NCBI GenBank assembly: GCA_036924855.1
Contig: JBAGRP010000001.1
Location: forward strand, 5,506,001 to 5,570,000
Reading direction: 5' to 3'
DNA length: 64,000 bases
Source: Nitrobacteraceae bacterium AZCC 2146
GTDB taxonomy: Bacteria > Pseudomonadota > Alphaproteobacteria > Rhizobiales > Xanthobacteraceae
Positions 27,755 through 35,910 of the stretch are shown here, piece after piece. The position numbers and the translations under genes were made by a program. Each line of letters begins with the position of its first letter. The stretch's first letter is position 1. The notes under the pieces are model-generated. The model was not told the DNA's origin and did no database searches. It saw only the letters and a list, made by a program, of their open reading frames with translations.

Positions 27755-28195
27755 TCATGGCGTCAACTCGCGGCCGTCGAGCCATTTCGCGTAGACGATG
27801 CGCTTCTGTTCGCCGAAGCCGAGCGACTCGTAAAATGCCTGCACCTGCGTGTTGTCGGCACGCACCATCAGCTGCATCTTCTCGATGCCGCGAGCGCGCA
27901 GCCAGTCTTCGGCCGCGGCCATGATGGCGCGGCCGAAATCCTTGCGCTGATGTTCGGGATCGACGCTGACGTAGTAGACCCAGCCGCGATGGCCATCGTG
28001 GCCGACCAGCACCGAGGCGGCGATCCCGTCGCCGGCGCGGCCGAGCAGGATATCGGCGTTTGCGTTCTGTCGCGCCAGCGCGATGTCAGCTTCCGGATCG
28101 TTCCACGGTCGTACCAGCCCGCAGCGCTGCCACAGTGCGATGACGTTGGCGATGTCGGCGTCCGCAAGCGGCGCGACAGTCAATACAGCGCTCAC
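27755..28195 (-). CDS. GNAT-family N-acetyltransferase, YpeA-like
   Basis: 146 residues. The acetyl-CoA loop is GWVYYVSVDPEHQRKDFGRAIMAAAEDWL (Q/R-x-x-G-x-G/A) and the C-terminal part LMVRADNTQVQAFYESLGF is typical GNAT motif B. The N-terminal APLADADIANVIALWQRCGL matches YpeA-type acetyltransferases. Its start overlaps the upstream FAD-oxidase gene by four bases. Substrate unknown. Confidence 0.88.
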   Translation of the reverse strand: MSAVLTVAPLADADIANVIALWQRCGLVRPWNDPEADIALARQNANADILLGRAGDGIAASVLVGHDGHRGWVYYVSVDPEHQRKDFGRAIMAAAEDWLRARGIEKMQLMVRADNTQVQAFYESLGFGEQKRIVYAKWLDGRELTP

Positions 28196-29649
28196 CGCTT
28201 CACCGGCAGCAGCACCTTGCCGGGATTGAGAATATTGAGCGGATCCAGCATCGCCTTCAAGCCGCGCATCAGCTCGATCGCGACGGGATCCTTCACTGAA
28301 GGCAGGTCGGCGACCTTGAGCTGGCCGATGCCGTGTTCGGCGGAGATCGAGCCACCCATCCGCAGCACCGCCTCGAATACCACGTCATTCACGTCATGCC
28401 AGCGCGCCAGGAAATCGGCGGTGCTGCCACCATCAGCCAGAGTCTCTTTGGGCTGGCTGACATTGTAGTGGATATTGCCGTCGCCGAGATGGCCGAACGG
28501 TACCGGCCGCGCGCCCGGCATCAGTTTTACGACCGCGGCGCTGGCCTCGGCGATGAACGCCGGCACTGCGGCGACCGGCACCGAAACATCGTGCTTGATC
28601 GAGCCACCTTCCGGCTTTTGCGCCGACGAAATTTCCTCGCGCAGTTTCCAGAACGCCTGGCGCTGGCTGATATTTGCCGCGATCACCGCGTCGTCGACGA
28701 TGCCGTCTTCCATGCCGCGGGCGAGGATCGCCTCCAGCGTGTCGCGGGTGTCTTCGCGCGACGACGACAGTTCCATCAGCACGTACCAGGCATGCTTGCT
28801 GGCCAGGGGATCGCGGACGCCGATGCCGTGGCGAACGCTGAAATCGACCGCGATGTCGGCGATCAACTCGAAGCTGGTGAGTTGGCCTCCGGCCTCGTTG
28901 CGCGAAATATCCAGCAGTTTCAGCGCGGCTTCCGGCGATTGCAGCCCGACGAAGGCGGTCTCGATCGCGCGCGGCTTCGGAAACAGTTTCAGGGTCGCGG
29001 CGGTGATGATGCCCAGCGTGCCCTCGGCGCCGATGAACAGGTTGCGCAGGTCGTAGCCGGTATTGTCCTTTTTCAGCTTCGACAGGCCATTGAGAATTCG
29101 GCCGTCGGCCAGCACCACTTCGAGACCGAGCGCCATCTCGCGCGCCACGCCGTAGGCCAGCGCGGCGGTGCCGCCGGCATTGCTGGAGAGGTTACCGCCG
29201 ATGGTGCAACTGCCCTCGGAGCCCAGCGACAGCGGAAACAACCGGTCGACCTCTGCGGCGCGCTGCTGTGCCACCTGCAGGATCATGCCGGCTTCCACCG
29301 TCATGGTGTTGGTATCGGTGTCGATCTCCCGGACCTTGTCCATCCGCCGCATCGACAGCACCACTTCGCCACCATAGGGCGTCTGGCCGCCGACCAGGCC
29401 GGTGTTGCCGCCCTGCGGCACCAGCGCGGTGCGGGTTTCGGTCGCCAGCTTGCAGATCGCAGCCACTTCCGCCGTCGAACCCGGCCGCAGCACCAGCGGC
29501 GAAGTGCCCTGGAACAGGTTGCGGTCCTCGGTGACATATTGGGTGATGTCGGCCTGGTCGGTGACGGCATATTTGTCGCCGACGATGGCCCGGAAGCGCG
29601 CGATCGTTTCTGGCGAGAGGGTAGCCGGCGGTGGCTGGACGATATTCAT
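28192..29649 (-). CDS. FAD-linked oxidase, D-2-hydroxyacid dehydrogenase/GlcD type
   Basis: 485 residues. PCMH FAD-binding motifs: VLRPGSTAEVAAICK, VPQGGNTGLVGGQTP, and GSEGSCTIGGNLSSNAGGTAALAYG (binding the pyrophosphate). The C-terminal FAD-oxidase domain has FGHLGDGNIHYNVSQP and the terminal SAEHGIGQLK. The closest functional groups are D-2-hydroxyglutarate and D-lactate dehydrogenases. It is upstream of, and coupled to, the GNAT gene. The exact hydroxyacid cannot be told from sequence. Confidence 0.88.
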   Translation of the reverse strand: MNIVQPPPATLSPETIARFRAIVGDKYAVTDQADITQYVTEDRNLFQGTSPLVLRPGSTAEVAAICKLATETRTALVPQGGNTGLVGGQTPYGGEVVLSMRRMDKVREIDTDTNTMTVEAGMILQVAQQRAAEVDRLFPLSLGSEGSCTIGGNLSSNAGGTAALAYGVAREMALGLEVVLADGRILNGLSKLKKDNTGYDLRNLFIGAEGTLGIITAATLKLFPKPRAIETAFVGLQSPEAALKLLDISRNEAGGQLTSFELIADIAVDFSVRHGIGVRDPLASKHAWYVLMELSSSREDTRDTLEAILARGMEDGIVDDAVIAANISQRQAFWKLREEISSAQKPEGGSIKHDVSVPVAAVPAFIAEASAAVVKLMPGARPVPFGHLGDGNIHYNVSQPKETLADGGSTADFLARWHDVNDVVFEAVLRMGGSISAEHGIGQLKVADLPSVKDPVAIELMRGLKAMLDPLNILNPGKVLLPVKR

Positions 29650-29683
29650 GGGACTTCCCGTGCGTTTCTTGTTCTTCTGATCA

Positions 29684-30667
29684 TTACACCGCGGCGCGGC
29701 GCAGACGGTCGTTGATGGCTTCGCCGAGCCCGTGGTGAGGCACCGGCATCACCGCGAGGCCGGTGGCGCCCTTGGCATCGAGCGCGCGAAGATAGCCGAA
29801 AAGATTAGCCGCGGCTTCAGCGAGATCGCGACGTTCCGACAGGTTCATCACGGCGACGGCGTTTGCAAAACCGGGTGGGGAGGCCGGCCCGAAGGCGAGC
29901 AGTGCCTCGCCGGGCCTCACATCCTCCGCCATCAGGCGCACCGGCGTGCGAGGCGCATAATGCGAGGCCAGCATGCCCGGCGCCAAGGGCTGGCTGGTGG
30001 CGCTGGCGGGCTCCTCCGGCGGCTGCAGCAGCGGGCGGCCGAGCACCCGCTCGATCGCCTCGCGCGGCAGCCCGCCAGGTCGCAGCAGCATCGGCTGATC
30101 GAAACAACCTACAATGGTGGATTCGACGCCGACGGCGACCGGCCCACCGTCCAAAATCATGTCGATCCGGCCATCGAGGTCGGCGCTGACGTGGGCTGCG
30201 GTGGTCGGGGAGACGTGGCCGGACAGATTGGCCGATGGCGCCACCACCGCGCCGCCAAAGGCCTGCAACAGCTCCCGCGCCACGCTGTGGGCCGGCACGC
30301 GTACGGCGATGGTGTCGAGGCCGGCGGTGGCGAGATCCGCAACCGGGCAGTCCGCGGCCCTCGGCAGCACCAGCGTCAGCGGCCCCGGCCAGAACGCCTC
30401 GGCCAGCGCCAGCGCCCGCGAATCGAAATGCGCGATCCTTTGGGCGGCTTTGAGGTCGCCGACATGGGCGATCAACGGATTGAACGCTGGCCGGCCCTTG
30501 GCCTGATAAAGCCGCGCGATCGCCGCAGCATTGGCCGCATCGGCGCCGAGCCCGTAGACCGTCTCGGTTGGAAACGCCACCAGACCGCCGTCCCGCAGGC
30601 AGCGCGCGGCCTCCGCGACATCAGCGGAACCGGCATCGGTCAGGCGGGTGGTCAGGCCCACTTGCAT
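29684..30667 (-). CDS. tsaC: L-threonylcarbamoyladenylate synthase (Sua5/TsaC type)
   Basis: 327 residues, the long Sua5 form: YrdC domain (GGLVAFPTETVYGLGADA, KGRPAFNPL with the KRP-like motif, SANLSGHVSPT) plus a C-terminal Sua5 domain after the linker LAPGMLASHYAPRTPVRL. It makes the threonylcarbamoyl-AMP used for t6A37 in ANN-decoding tRNAs. It is divergent from the tRNA-Pro gene that serves as the island attachment site. Confidence 0.93.
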   Translation of the reverse strand: MQVGLTTRLTDAGSADVAEAARCLRDGGLVAFPTETVYGLGADAANAAAIARLYQAKGRPAFNPLIAHVGDLKAAQRIAHFDSRALALAEAFWPGPLTLVLPRAADCPVADLATAGLDTIAVRVPAHSVARELLQAFGGAVVAPSANLSGHVSPTTAAHVSADLDGRIDMILDGGPVAVGVESTIVGCFDQPMLLRPGGLPREAIERVLGRPLLQPPEEPASATSQPLAPGMLASHYAPRTPVRLMAEDVRPGEALLAFGPASPPGFANAVAVMNLSERRDLAEAAANLFGYLRALDAKGATGLAVMPVPHHGLGEAINDRLRRAAV

Positions 30668-30735
30668 CGTCTGGCAGTCCTTTCAACGGGGTTCTTGCAG
30701 GATGCGAAACCCAAGGCTATAAGCCGCGCTCTTGT

Positions 30736-30812
30736 CGGAGTGTGGCTCAGCCCGGTAGAGCACTGCGTTCGGGACGCAGGGGTCGCAGGTTCAAATCCTG
30801 CCACTCCGACCA
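30736..30812 (+). tRNA. tRNA-Pro(CGG)
   Basis: 77 bases with a complete cloverleaf. The acceptor stem CGGAGTG pairs with CACTCCG, followed by A and an encoded CCA. The anticodon stem CTGCG/CGCAG encloses loop TTCGGGA, giving anticodon CGG for codon CCG. The T arm is GCAGG-TTCAAAT-CCTGC. The last 48 bases are repeated at 54,453-54,500, so this gene is the integration target and stays intact on the left side. Confidence 0.97.
30765..30812 (+). repeat. attL core: 48-bp direct repeat in tRNA-Pro
   Basis: GCGTTCGGGACGCAGGGGTC and the following 28 bases to the CCA end are identical to 54,453-54,500. The match starts at the 5' side of the anticodon loop and ends precisely at CCA; flanking bases differ. 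Confidence 0.97.
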
Positions 30813-30848
30813 TTATATCAATGACTTAGCCTTTTCAATGCTTTCCCG

Positions 30849-30871
30849 GGCAATGAAATGGGCAACGAAAT
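30849..30871 (+). repeat. Left pair of GGCAAYGAAAT repeats, candidate integrase arm sites
   Basis: Two 11-mers, GGCAATGAAAT and GGCAACGAAAT, spaced 12 bases start to start, lie 36 bases inside attL. A similar pair lies inside attR. Arm-type sites for tyrosine integrases commonly look like this; binding is not demonstrated. Confidence 0.5.
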
Positions 30872-30880
30872 AGGCCTCTC

Positions 30881-31294
30881 ATGTCCGATGCCCTCGATGC
30901 TTTCTCTGCGCGGTTAGCCGAGGTTCGATCAACGACATCTCCGGCGCCGACCGAAGCGGACGCCGTGGCGCTAGCCTACGAGCGTTTTCCTTGGTTGAAG
31001 CCGTTCGTGCAGGCGCTGGATGCCTTAGTAAAAAAAGACAATGCGGACAACACCGTTTTTATTGTTGGGCCGTCATATGACGTCAACGATCTAAAGGTAT
31101 CGGGTCGCATCTTCTTGCAGGCCAAAGCGTACGGCGAGGAAGTAATCCACTTCGTCGTCCAAGGTTCTAGGATGCAATTGAATGGCGGCACCTTGCAGTC
31201 CCGCTTTTTTGGTCCTGATGAAGGCGACGCAGCAACACGCTCGATTGCTGAAGCCGCTGCCGATTTCTTTGGGAAATCTACCGCCGGCCACTAA
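30881..31294 (+). CDS. Hypothetical protein next to attL
   Basis: 137 residues with no family recognised. It looks like a real protein: acidic N-terminal helix, ERFPWLKPFVQALDALVKK, then an alternating segment GRIFLQAKAYGEEVIHFVVQGSRMQL and a C-terminal helix IAEAAADFFGKS. Its 3' end overlaps the convergent integrase gene by 17 bases. No clear ribosome-binding site was seen. Confidence 0.6.
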   Translation: MSDALDAFSARLAEVRSTTSPAPTEADAVALAYERFPWLKPFVQALDALVKKDNADNTVFIVGPSYDVNDLKVSGRIFLQAKAYGEEVIHFVVQGSRMQLNGGTLQSRFFGPDEGDAATRSIAEAAADFFGKSTAGH

Positions 31295-32549
31295 ATGCCT
31301 CTGCCGCCTCTTCCTGAAAGTCAGGATGATGATGGCCGTAGTTCTCCTGAAGCTGCTCCAGCGTCATTCCTAGCCAGCCGGCCGCCTGCCAGGGGTCGGT
31401 GCCGAGCTGCATTAGCCACGTGGCCGCTGTGTGACGGAGAACGTGCCTGACGACATCGGGGCCAAGCCCCGCGTCCTCAATGATCGCATCCCAGCTGGTT
31501 TTGATCTTCTCCGCATATTGTTCGCCATCGGCGCGGTGCACGATGAAATGCACCGGCTTACCTAGCTTTGCTGCCAGCGCCATGTCCGTGCGATGCCAGC
31601 GGGCTAGATGCGGCCGCAGTCGATTGGCGACCTTCGCCGGGGGTCTGCGCTTGTTCGTCTTCTGCTCGTCGGCGCCCCGACCGTGATAAACCCAGCGTTC
31701 GCAATCCATCCAAGGGTGCGTTGTCGTCGCCATCCATTGTGTCCGCCGGATCGTCTCTTCACGTCGAGCGCTGTACAGCCCCATAAGAACGAACCGAGCG
31801 ACCGGACGGCGGCGTTCAATCATCCACTTCGGACGCCGAGCGATTTTGCCGGCGGCGTCACGCTTCCACGCTTTGCGATCACGGTCCCAAACAAAGCCGA
31901 TCGCGGAGCCGAGAAGGCGCGCAGCTTCGGATCGAAGTAACCACCGTTCGCGGCCCTTCTTCTTCTCGGGCAGCGTGATCTTGGGAACCACGTCAAGCGT
32001 GTGATCACCATGATATACATTGATCGCAGCACGCATATCTTCGAGGTGTCGACGGGCTGTTTGATCCGAAATAACCCGTCGCTTCTCAAGACCGCGCTTT
32101 TTGTTGCGCTCGTTCTTCTCGCCCGTGCACCAATCGACGTAGTCACGGCACAACTCGGATTTAATATCGCTGACCTTCAGAGGTCCGAAGAAAATGTTGA
32201 TGCTGGACAGCCTGATCAGAAGTTCATCGTGACGACGGACGACTTTGCGTTCGTCATTCGATATTTTTTCGCCAGCGCTCAGCCGTCGCTTCAGCTCATC
32301 GAAGCGTTTCGGGAGCTTGGCTTCCTCATACGCACCAACGACGTCGGCAATCAGGAGCGCAGCGGGATCACGGTTGCCGAGGGTTGGGGTGTGCTTCTCG
32401 CTGAGATAGGTTTCGAGCGCGCGCGCCGCTCCTTGAGTTTCTTCGCGAGTGCAGCCTGTGCCGATCTGCCGTCCGCGGTCGATGATGATCCAATAGCCTT
32501 TGTCATCTCGGAAATAGAGCCGGGGTGGGCTCGCTTTTCGACCAGGCAT
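31278..32549 (-). CDS. int: Tyrosine recombinase/integrase of the island
   Basis: 423 residues. Catalytic residues in order: the first Arg in GLYSARREETIRR near 262, His-x-x-Arg in RHVLRHTAATW near 369-372, Trp/His in WLGMTLEQL, and the nucleophile Tyr in ENYGHHHPD near 404. The N-terminus (RKASPPRLYFRDDKGYW) is an arm-binding-like domain and the middle holds the SAM-like core-binding domain. It is adjacent to attL and reads towards it, the usual layout for tRNA-integrating elements. Its start lies inside the excisionase-like gene, with a 199-base overlap in another frame. Confidence 0.95.
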   Translation of the reverse strand: MPGRKASPPRLYFRDDKGYWIIIDRGRQIGTGCTREETQGAARALETYLSEKHTPTLGNRDPAALLIADVVGAYEEAKLPKRFDELKRRLSAGEKISNDERKVVRRHDELLIRLSSINIFFGPLKVSDIKSELCRDYVDWCTGEKNERNKKRGLEKRRVISDQTARRHLEDMRAAINVYHGDHTLDVVPKITLPEKKKGRERWLLRSEAARLLGSAIGFVWDRDRKAWKRDAAGKIARRPKWMIERRRPVARFVLMGLYSARREETIRRTQWMATTTHPWMDCERWVYHGRGADEQKTNKRRPPAKVANRLRPHLARWHRTDMALAAKLGKPVHFIVHRADGEQYAEKIKTSWDAIIEDAGLGPDVVRHVLRHTAATWLMQLGTDPWQAAGWLGMTLEQLQENYGHHHPDFQEEAAEAFSGRR

Positions 32550-32782
32550 GGTTTCACCATTGCTTTGACGGAACGGGGGGTCGTTAAGTCTTTGCCTGCA
32601 ACCGTCGCGATCGCTAGCCGCCCGGCCCGGGCGGCTGTTCGAAGGGACGACAACGTCAGAGGACCGTCAGGAAAGAACACCGCGGCCGCTTCCGCAAGTG
32701 TCATTGCATCGTCGTCGCGCCAATCCTCTGGACGCGGGCGTGCTCGGACGCGAGCTAGGGGGTCGCGCCCGAGGCGGGTCAT
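32351..32782 (-). CDS. Excisionase-like helix-turn-helix protein overlapping the integrase
   Basis: 143 residues. The N-terminal half contains a MerR/Xis-like helix-turn-helix: DDDAMTLAEAAAVFF, PLTLSSLRTAARAGRLAIATVAG, LTTPRSVKAMVKPC. The C-terminal half is basic and polar and ends SATVIPLRS, an ending I recall from phage proteins of this group, so the coding frame is likely genuine all the way through the overlap. The last 199 bases are also the start of the integrase gene in another frame. Likely a recombination directionality factor or repressor of integrase; function inferred from position and fold. Confidence 0.75.
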   Translation of the reverse strand: MTRLGRDPLARVRARPRPEDWRDDDAMTLAEAAAVFFPDGPLTLSSLRTAARAGRLAIATVAGKDLTTPRSVKAMVKPCLVEKRAHPGSISEMTKAIGSSSTADGRSAQAALAKKLKERRARSKPISARSTPQPSATVIPLRS

Positions 32783-33363
32783 GAAGACTGTTCCTCAGCG
32801 GATTGGATCGCCGAAGCGGTTCTCAGCGCGTTTTGAATGAAGTGCAACGTACTACTTGGCAATTCCGATGTAACGATGACGGGTCGGAATTCTAGAATTG
32901 GTTCCCGGGGACCGAACTGACTATGCCCCTTGCCGGGGCGCTTCTTCCATTGGAAAAATATGCCCGCATTGGGCTCAGCCCTCGATACCGTGATTGAAGT
33001 ATGCGCCCCGAGACCCGAAGGTGCCTGAGCCGAAAGCAGAAAAACGAGCGCCTCTTTGAAATTCTCAGCGCCTGTCCACCGACAGCGATCGTACTTACCG
33101 TCAACGAAAGAAGCGGCTGCAAGCGTTTGCACCCGGCCATCTGTGTCCGAAAGATTATCGGTCGCGAGGCAGGCGATTATCAGAAGGGCAACAGTTTCAG
33201 GCGTCGCTTCCGCACCGCTTCCGCGACCACGCCCTTGCGGTGTCGGAAGCAGCCCCATTCTGACAAGGGCGCGCTGCCGCTCGTACATAGCCGCGGTAGT
33301 CAGCCGAAAAGCTGGAGCAATGGTCGGAAGAAAGCTCGTTAAACTGGCCATAATTGACCGCAT
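32779..33363 (-). CDS. Hypothetical phage-type protein, possible regulator
   Basis: 194 residues from the ATG at 33363 (another ATG at 33351). The N-terminal part MASLTSFLPTIAPAFRLTTAAMYERQRALVRMGLL resembles a helical domain that reads as a small DNA-binding or oligomerisation module; a GRGRGSG linker follows, then a region TPETVALLIIACLATDNLSDT. It overlaps the excisionase-like gene by four bases and is divergent from the replication genes, with a palindrome eight bases upstream of its start. A regulator role is inferred from this layout only. Confidence 0.6.
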   Translation of the reverse strand: MRSIMASLTSFLPTIAPAFRLTTAAMYERQRALVRMGLLPTPQGRGRGSGAEATPETVALLIIACLATDNLSDTDGRVQTLAAASFVDGKYDRCRWTGAENFKEALVFLLSAQAPSGLGAHTSITVSRAEPNAGIFFQWKKRPGKGHSQFGPREPILEFRPVIVTSELPSSTLHFIQNALRTASAIQSAEEQSS

Positions 33364-33370
33364 AGCTTCA

Positions 33371-33391
33371 TTTATGGTGGTTGTCCATAAA
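33371..33391. promoter_or_regulatory. Palindrome in the divergent promoter region, operator candidate
   Basis: TTTATGG and CCATAAA are perfect 7-base arms around a 7-base spacer, placed between the divergent minus-strand regulator candidate (start 33,363) and the plus-strand replication module. An autorepressor site would fit. Confidence 0.5.
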
Positions 33392-33541
33392 TAGTTTGCC
33401 GTAGGGCTGAAAAGATGGTCTATTCTGGTGAATGACCAGATACCGATCCGGCAGCCGGCGCGCCGTTCTTCGAGCACAGCCCCGGCGCCGGCGGCGCCCG
33501 CCGACGCTCCGCCGGCGGGCGCCAATAATTCAGGAGGTCCG

Positions 33542-33784
33542 ATGGTGATCGTCCCGTTTCCTACTACGAGGCAGGCTGGCTACGTGGATCGCATCGCGCG
33601 GCATATTCGATCGATGCCGCTGCAAGAACAGCGCAATCGATATCTCGTGAGCATCATCCATGTTGAGTATAATCGGCAGCTCGATGCGGGCGTCGATCAG
33701 CTTCTCGTGGAAGCCGACCTGAAGGCCTTCGCCGATGCCGTTTGGGTCGCGGTGCGAGGCGAACAACGCGGCGGTGCCGCATGA
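33542..33784 (+). CDS. DUF6074-like small protein
   Basis: 80 residues from the ATG at 33542, which has a textbook AGGAGG six bases upstream; a GTG farther upstream would add a low-complexity Ala/Pro stretch and is rejected. Begins VIVPFPTTRQAGYVDRIARHI and has a helical body ending DAVWVAV, matching the DUF6074 pattern in rhizobial phage regions. It overlaps the ATPase gene by four bases. Function unknown. Confidence 0.7.
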   Translation: MVIVPFPTTRQAGYVDRIARHIRSMPLQEQRNRYLVSIIHVEYNRQLDAGVDQLLVEADLKAFADAVWVAVRGEQRGGAA

Positions 33785-34992
33785 TCGTCAGGCAACTGCC
33801 CGGCAAATTTGAGAATGAAGTTGTCGAACAAGCCAGCGTCGATCAAAGGCAGCCGGCGAAACTGGAGGTCATCCCTATCGTCCGCGCGTCCAGTTTATCT
33901 GGCACGAAGGCGCCACGACGTAGGTTCGTGATCGACGGGATCATCCCGGACAGAACGGTCACGGCCTATAGCGGCGACGGTGGCGTAGGAAAATCGCTTG
34001 TCGCCTTGCAGATGTCGGTGGCGGTCGTGCTGGGCAGGCCTTGGCTGGGAATTTTCACAGAAAGTGGGCCGGTTCTGTCCCTGACGGCGGAAGATGAACT
34101 CGACGAAATTCATCGACGTCTAGAGGACATCTGTCGATCTGAGGAAGTCGGGCTTGCGCAACTGGATGACCTGCATCTTCTGCCGCTAGCCGGGCGAGAT
34201 GCGCTGCTGGCGATCCCCGATCGGGACCGCGGCATGATGAAGCCTACACCGCTGTTCCAGCGGCTTCGAAGCGACCTTGCGTCCATCCGGCCGCGGATGC
34301 TGGTCATAGATACATTGGCCGACGTCTTTGGTGGCAACGAGATCGATCGCGCTCAGGCGCGATCGTTCATCGGCATGCTGCGCGGATTGGCGCTCGAATT
34401 CGGAATGGCGGTCGTGATCCTGTCGCATCCGTCGCTTGCTGGAATGGCCAGTGGAACGGGATCATCAGGATCGACAGGCTGGACGAATTCGGTTCGATCG
34501 CGGGTCTATCAGGAAAGACCGAAGCCATCGGAAGACGATCTGCCTGACGCAGAAGCACGCATTCTGAGTGTCAAAAAAGCAAACTACGGGCCGATCGGCC
34601 TGACCATCCCGTTACGGTGGCAAAATGGCGTATTCGTCAGGGACGACGAAGGCGCGAATACTGAACGCGAAGCGGCCTTGGAGGCGAAGGCTTCGGCGGC
34701 AGATGGTGCCTTCCTCCGCGTCCTCCGTCTGGTGAACGAGCAAGGCGGTGTCGTCAGCCCGTCGCCTTCGTCCAACTACGCTCCAAAGATTTTCGAAGGC
34801 CATCCCGAGGCGGCCGGTTTCAAAAAGCGAGCGTTCGTTCCCGCGATGCAACGCCTGCTTCAGTCCAACATGATCCACATCAAAACGGACGGTCCAGCGT
34901 CGCGCCGCAGGAAACAATTGATGGCCGGACCAGCACCGATCGAACACGGGACTACCAAAATTGAGCCACTTCCAACGGCCTGCCAACGCTAA
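33781..34992 (+). CDS. RepA/RecA-like AAA ATPase (replication helicase or primase-associated)
   Basis: 403 residues from the ATG at 33781, coupled to the preceding gene (ATGA). Walker A YSGDGGVGKSLVAL near residue 68, SLTAEDELDEIHRRL, Walker B RMLVIDTLADVFGG and the sensor-like AVVILSHPS are those of hexameric RepA/DnaB-type ATPases of mobile elements (AAA_25). The C-terminal part has a winged-helix-like region (FKKRAFVPAMQRLLQSNMIHI). The 3' end of the gene runs into an array of CCAAC repeats, so an origin-binding role is plausible. Confidence 0.88.
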   Translation: MIVRQLPGKFENEVVEQASVDQRQPAKLEVIPIVRASSLSGTKAPRRRFVIDGIIPDRTVTAYSGDGGVGKSLVALQMSVAVVLGRPWLGIFTESGPVLSLTAEDELDEIHRRLEDICRSEEVGLAQLDDLHLLPLAGRDALLAIPDRDRGMMKPTPLFQRLRSDLASIRPRMLVIDTLADVFGGNEIDRAQARSFIGMLRGLALEFGMAVVILSHPSLAGMASGTGSSGSTGWTNSVRSRVYQERPKPSEDDLPDAEARILSVKKANYGPIGLTIPLRWQNGVFVRDDEGANTEREAALEAKASAADGAFLRVLRLVNEQGGVVSPSPSSNYAPKIFEGHPEAAGFKKRAFVPAMQRLLQSNMIHIKTDGPASRRRKQLMAGPAPIEHGTTKIEPLPTACQR

Positions 34993-35105
34993 AAGCACGG
35001 TACCAACCCCTATGCCAACCCCCGTACCAACCACCCTACCAACGCCTACCATCCCCCTGCCAACGGCCTGCCTACCAACCCCCCTTATACCCCCTGGCGT
35101 TGGTA
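34971..35105 (+). repeat. Iteron-like array of TACCAACNCC/TGCCAACGGC units
   Basis: About nine units with core (T)(A/G)CCAAC followed by a C-rich tail, e.g. TGCCAACGCT, TACCAACCCC, TGCCAACCCC, TACCAACCAC, TACCAACGCC, TGCCAACGGC, TACCAACCCC, spaced roughly 10-14 bases. An exact inverted copy GGCGTTGGTA (35,096-35,105) closes the array. It begins in the last codons of the RepA-like gene. Candidate replication origin or protein-binding array; function is inferred. Confidence 0.65.
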
Positions 35106-35125
35106 GCCGCCCTTCGGGGGCGGCT
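35105..35125 (+). terminator. Hairpin with TTCG loop after the iteron-like array
   Basis: AGCCGCCC and GGGCGGCT pair around TTCG (plus one extra G), a very stable tetraloop hairpin. No T tract follows. It may end the replication transcript or form part of the origin. Confidence 0.5.
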
Positions 35126-35602
35126 CCACGCCCTAAGCAAGGCAACCCACCCTGGCGCTTCCATATGCCGAACCTCTGCCTCACATCAGGTGTGGCAGGT
35201 CTGGCAAGGGATCAATGGACCGACCGACCCGACGGCGGGCGCGCCCAAGCGCGCCGCCCCGCGATGGTCAGCCTTCCATCATCTTGCCCGCGGTCGCGGA
35301 CGTCTCCAGTGCGACGGTCGCGACTTCAAGGCTTGCGCTCGCCGTGTCACCGCGCATGCACCGCCAGCCTCCGGCCGCCATCGGCGCGCTGATGCGCGCG
35401 CACAGACGGACACTGCCGCGACAGCGGCCATACACAGCCAGCGCACAGGCGCGCCATCCACGCGCGAGTGGCGGGCCTTCCACGCAAAACGTTTAGGTAC
35501 CTTTTGAAGGAAAAATCGCCACTGCGGCACGGAGCGTCCCGATCCTTGCGCATATTTGGGATTTCAAGATTACCGGTTTCCTTAATTGGAGGATTTAAAA
35601 AA
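35126..35602. other. About 480 bases with no convincing gene
   Basis: Open frames exist on both strands, but their translations are Arg/Ala/Pro-rich low-complexity sequence with no family resemblance and no good ribosome-binding site. The stretch follows the iteron-like array and ends in an AT-rich segment just before the next gene. It could be origin-proximal non-coding DNA or a decayed gene. Confidence 0.4.
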
Positions 35603-35908
35603 ATGCCCAGAAATGGCCGGTTTCATCTTCGCGGCGGGTCGATCGAGGTTGCAACGCGTTACGGCCTGCGGCTCGCGATCCGACGCAGCCTTCGACGTCA
35701 TGGACCGATGACCTCGATAGAATTAGCCAACGCCTGTTATTGGGGCAGATCACCGCGCAATGTCCGGCTCGGCGCGCGGTGGTGGGCAAATCGGTCCCAG
35801 CAATCCGCCACGCGCCGCGCTATCGGGGCGCTGAAGCGCAGCGGCGAAGTTGTCGACGTTGGCCGGCTCGGTCGCCGGAAGTTGTATCACGCCGCTGCGA
35901 GGGTCTGA
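35603..35908 (+). CDS. Small basic protein, possible winged-helix DNA-binding
   Basis: 101 residues from the ATG at 35603, chosen for the strong TTGGAGGA upstream; the frame is open earlier without a good start. Arg-rich (RYGLRLAIRRSLRRHGPMTSIELANACYWG), with a C-terminal SATRRAIGALKRSGEVVDVGRLGRRKLYHA that reads like a winged-helix recognition helix and wing. Probable DNA-binding regulator; no family name assigned. Confidence 0.65.
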   Translation: MPRNGRFHLRGGSIEVATRYGLRLAIRRSLRRHGPMTSIELANACYWGRSPRNVRLGARWWANRSQQSATRRAIGALKRSGEVVDVGRLGRRKLYHAAARV

Positions 35909-35910
35909 CT

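Noticed and set aside
30849..32549. Whether the tRNA-Pro gene was damaged by integration
   Set aside because: All stems, the anticodon loop and CCA are intact on the left side; only the right copy is partial.
34961..35392. Protein with Pro-Thr repeats (PTPMPTPVPTT type)
   Set aside because: The repeat is a by-product of the CCAAC DNA units and the frame has only a TTG start inside the ATPase gene; the DNA-level explanation is preferred.
35100..35507. Overlapping 70-140-residue open frames after the iteron-like array
   Set aside because: Arg/Ala/Pro-rich on both strands, no ribosome-binding site and no recognisable domain; treated as non-coding.
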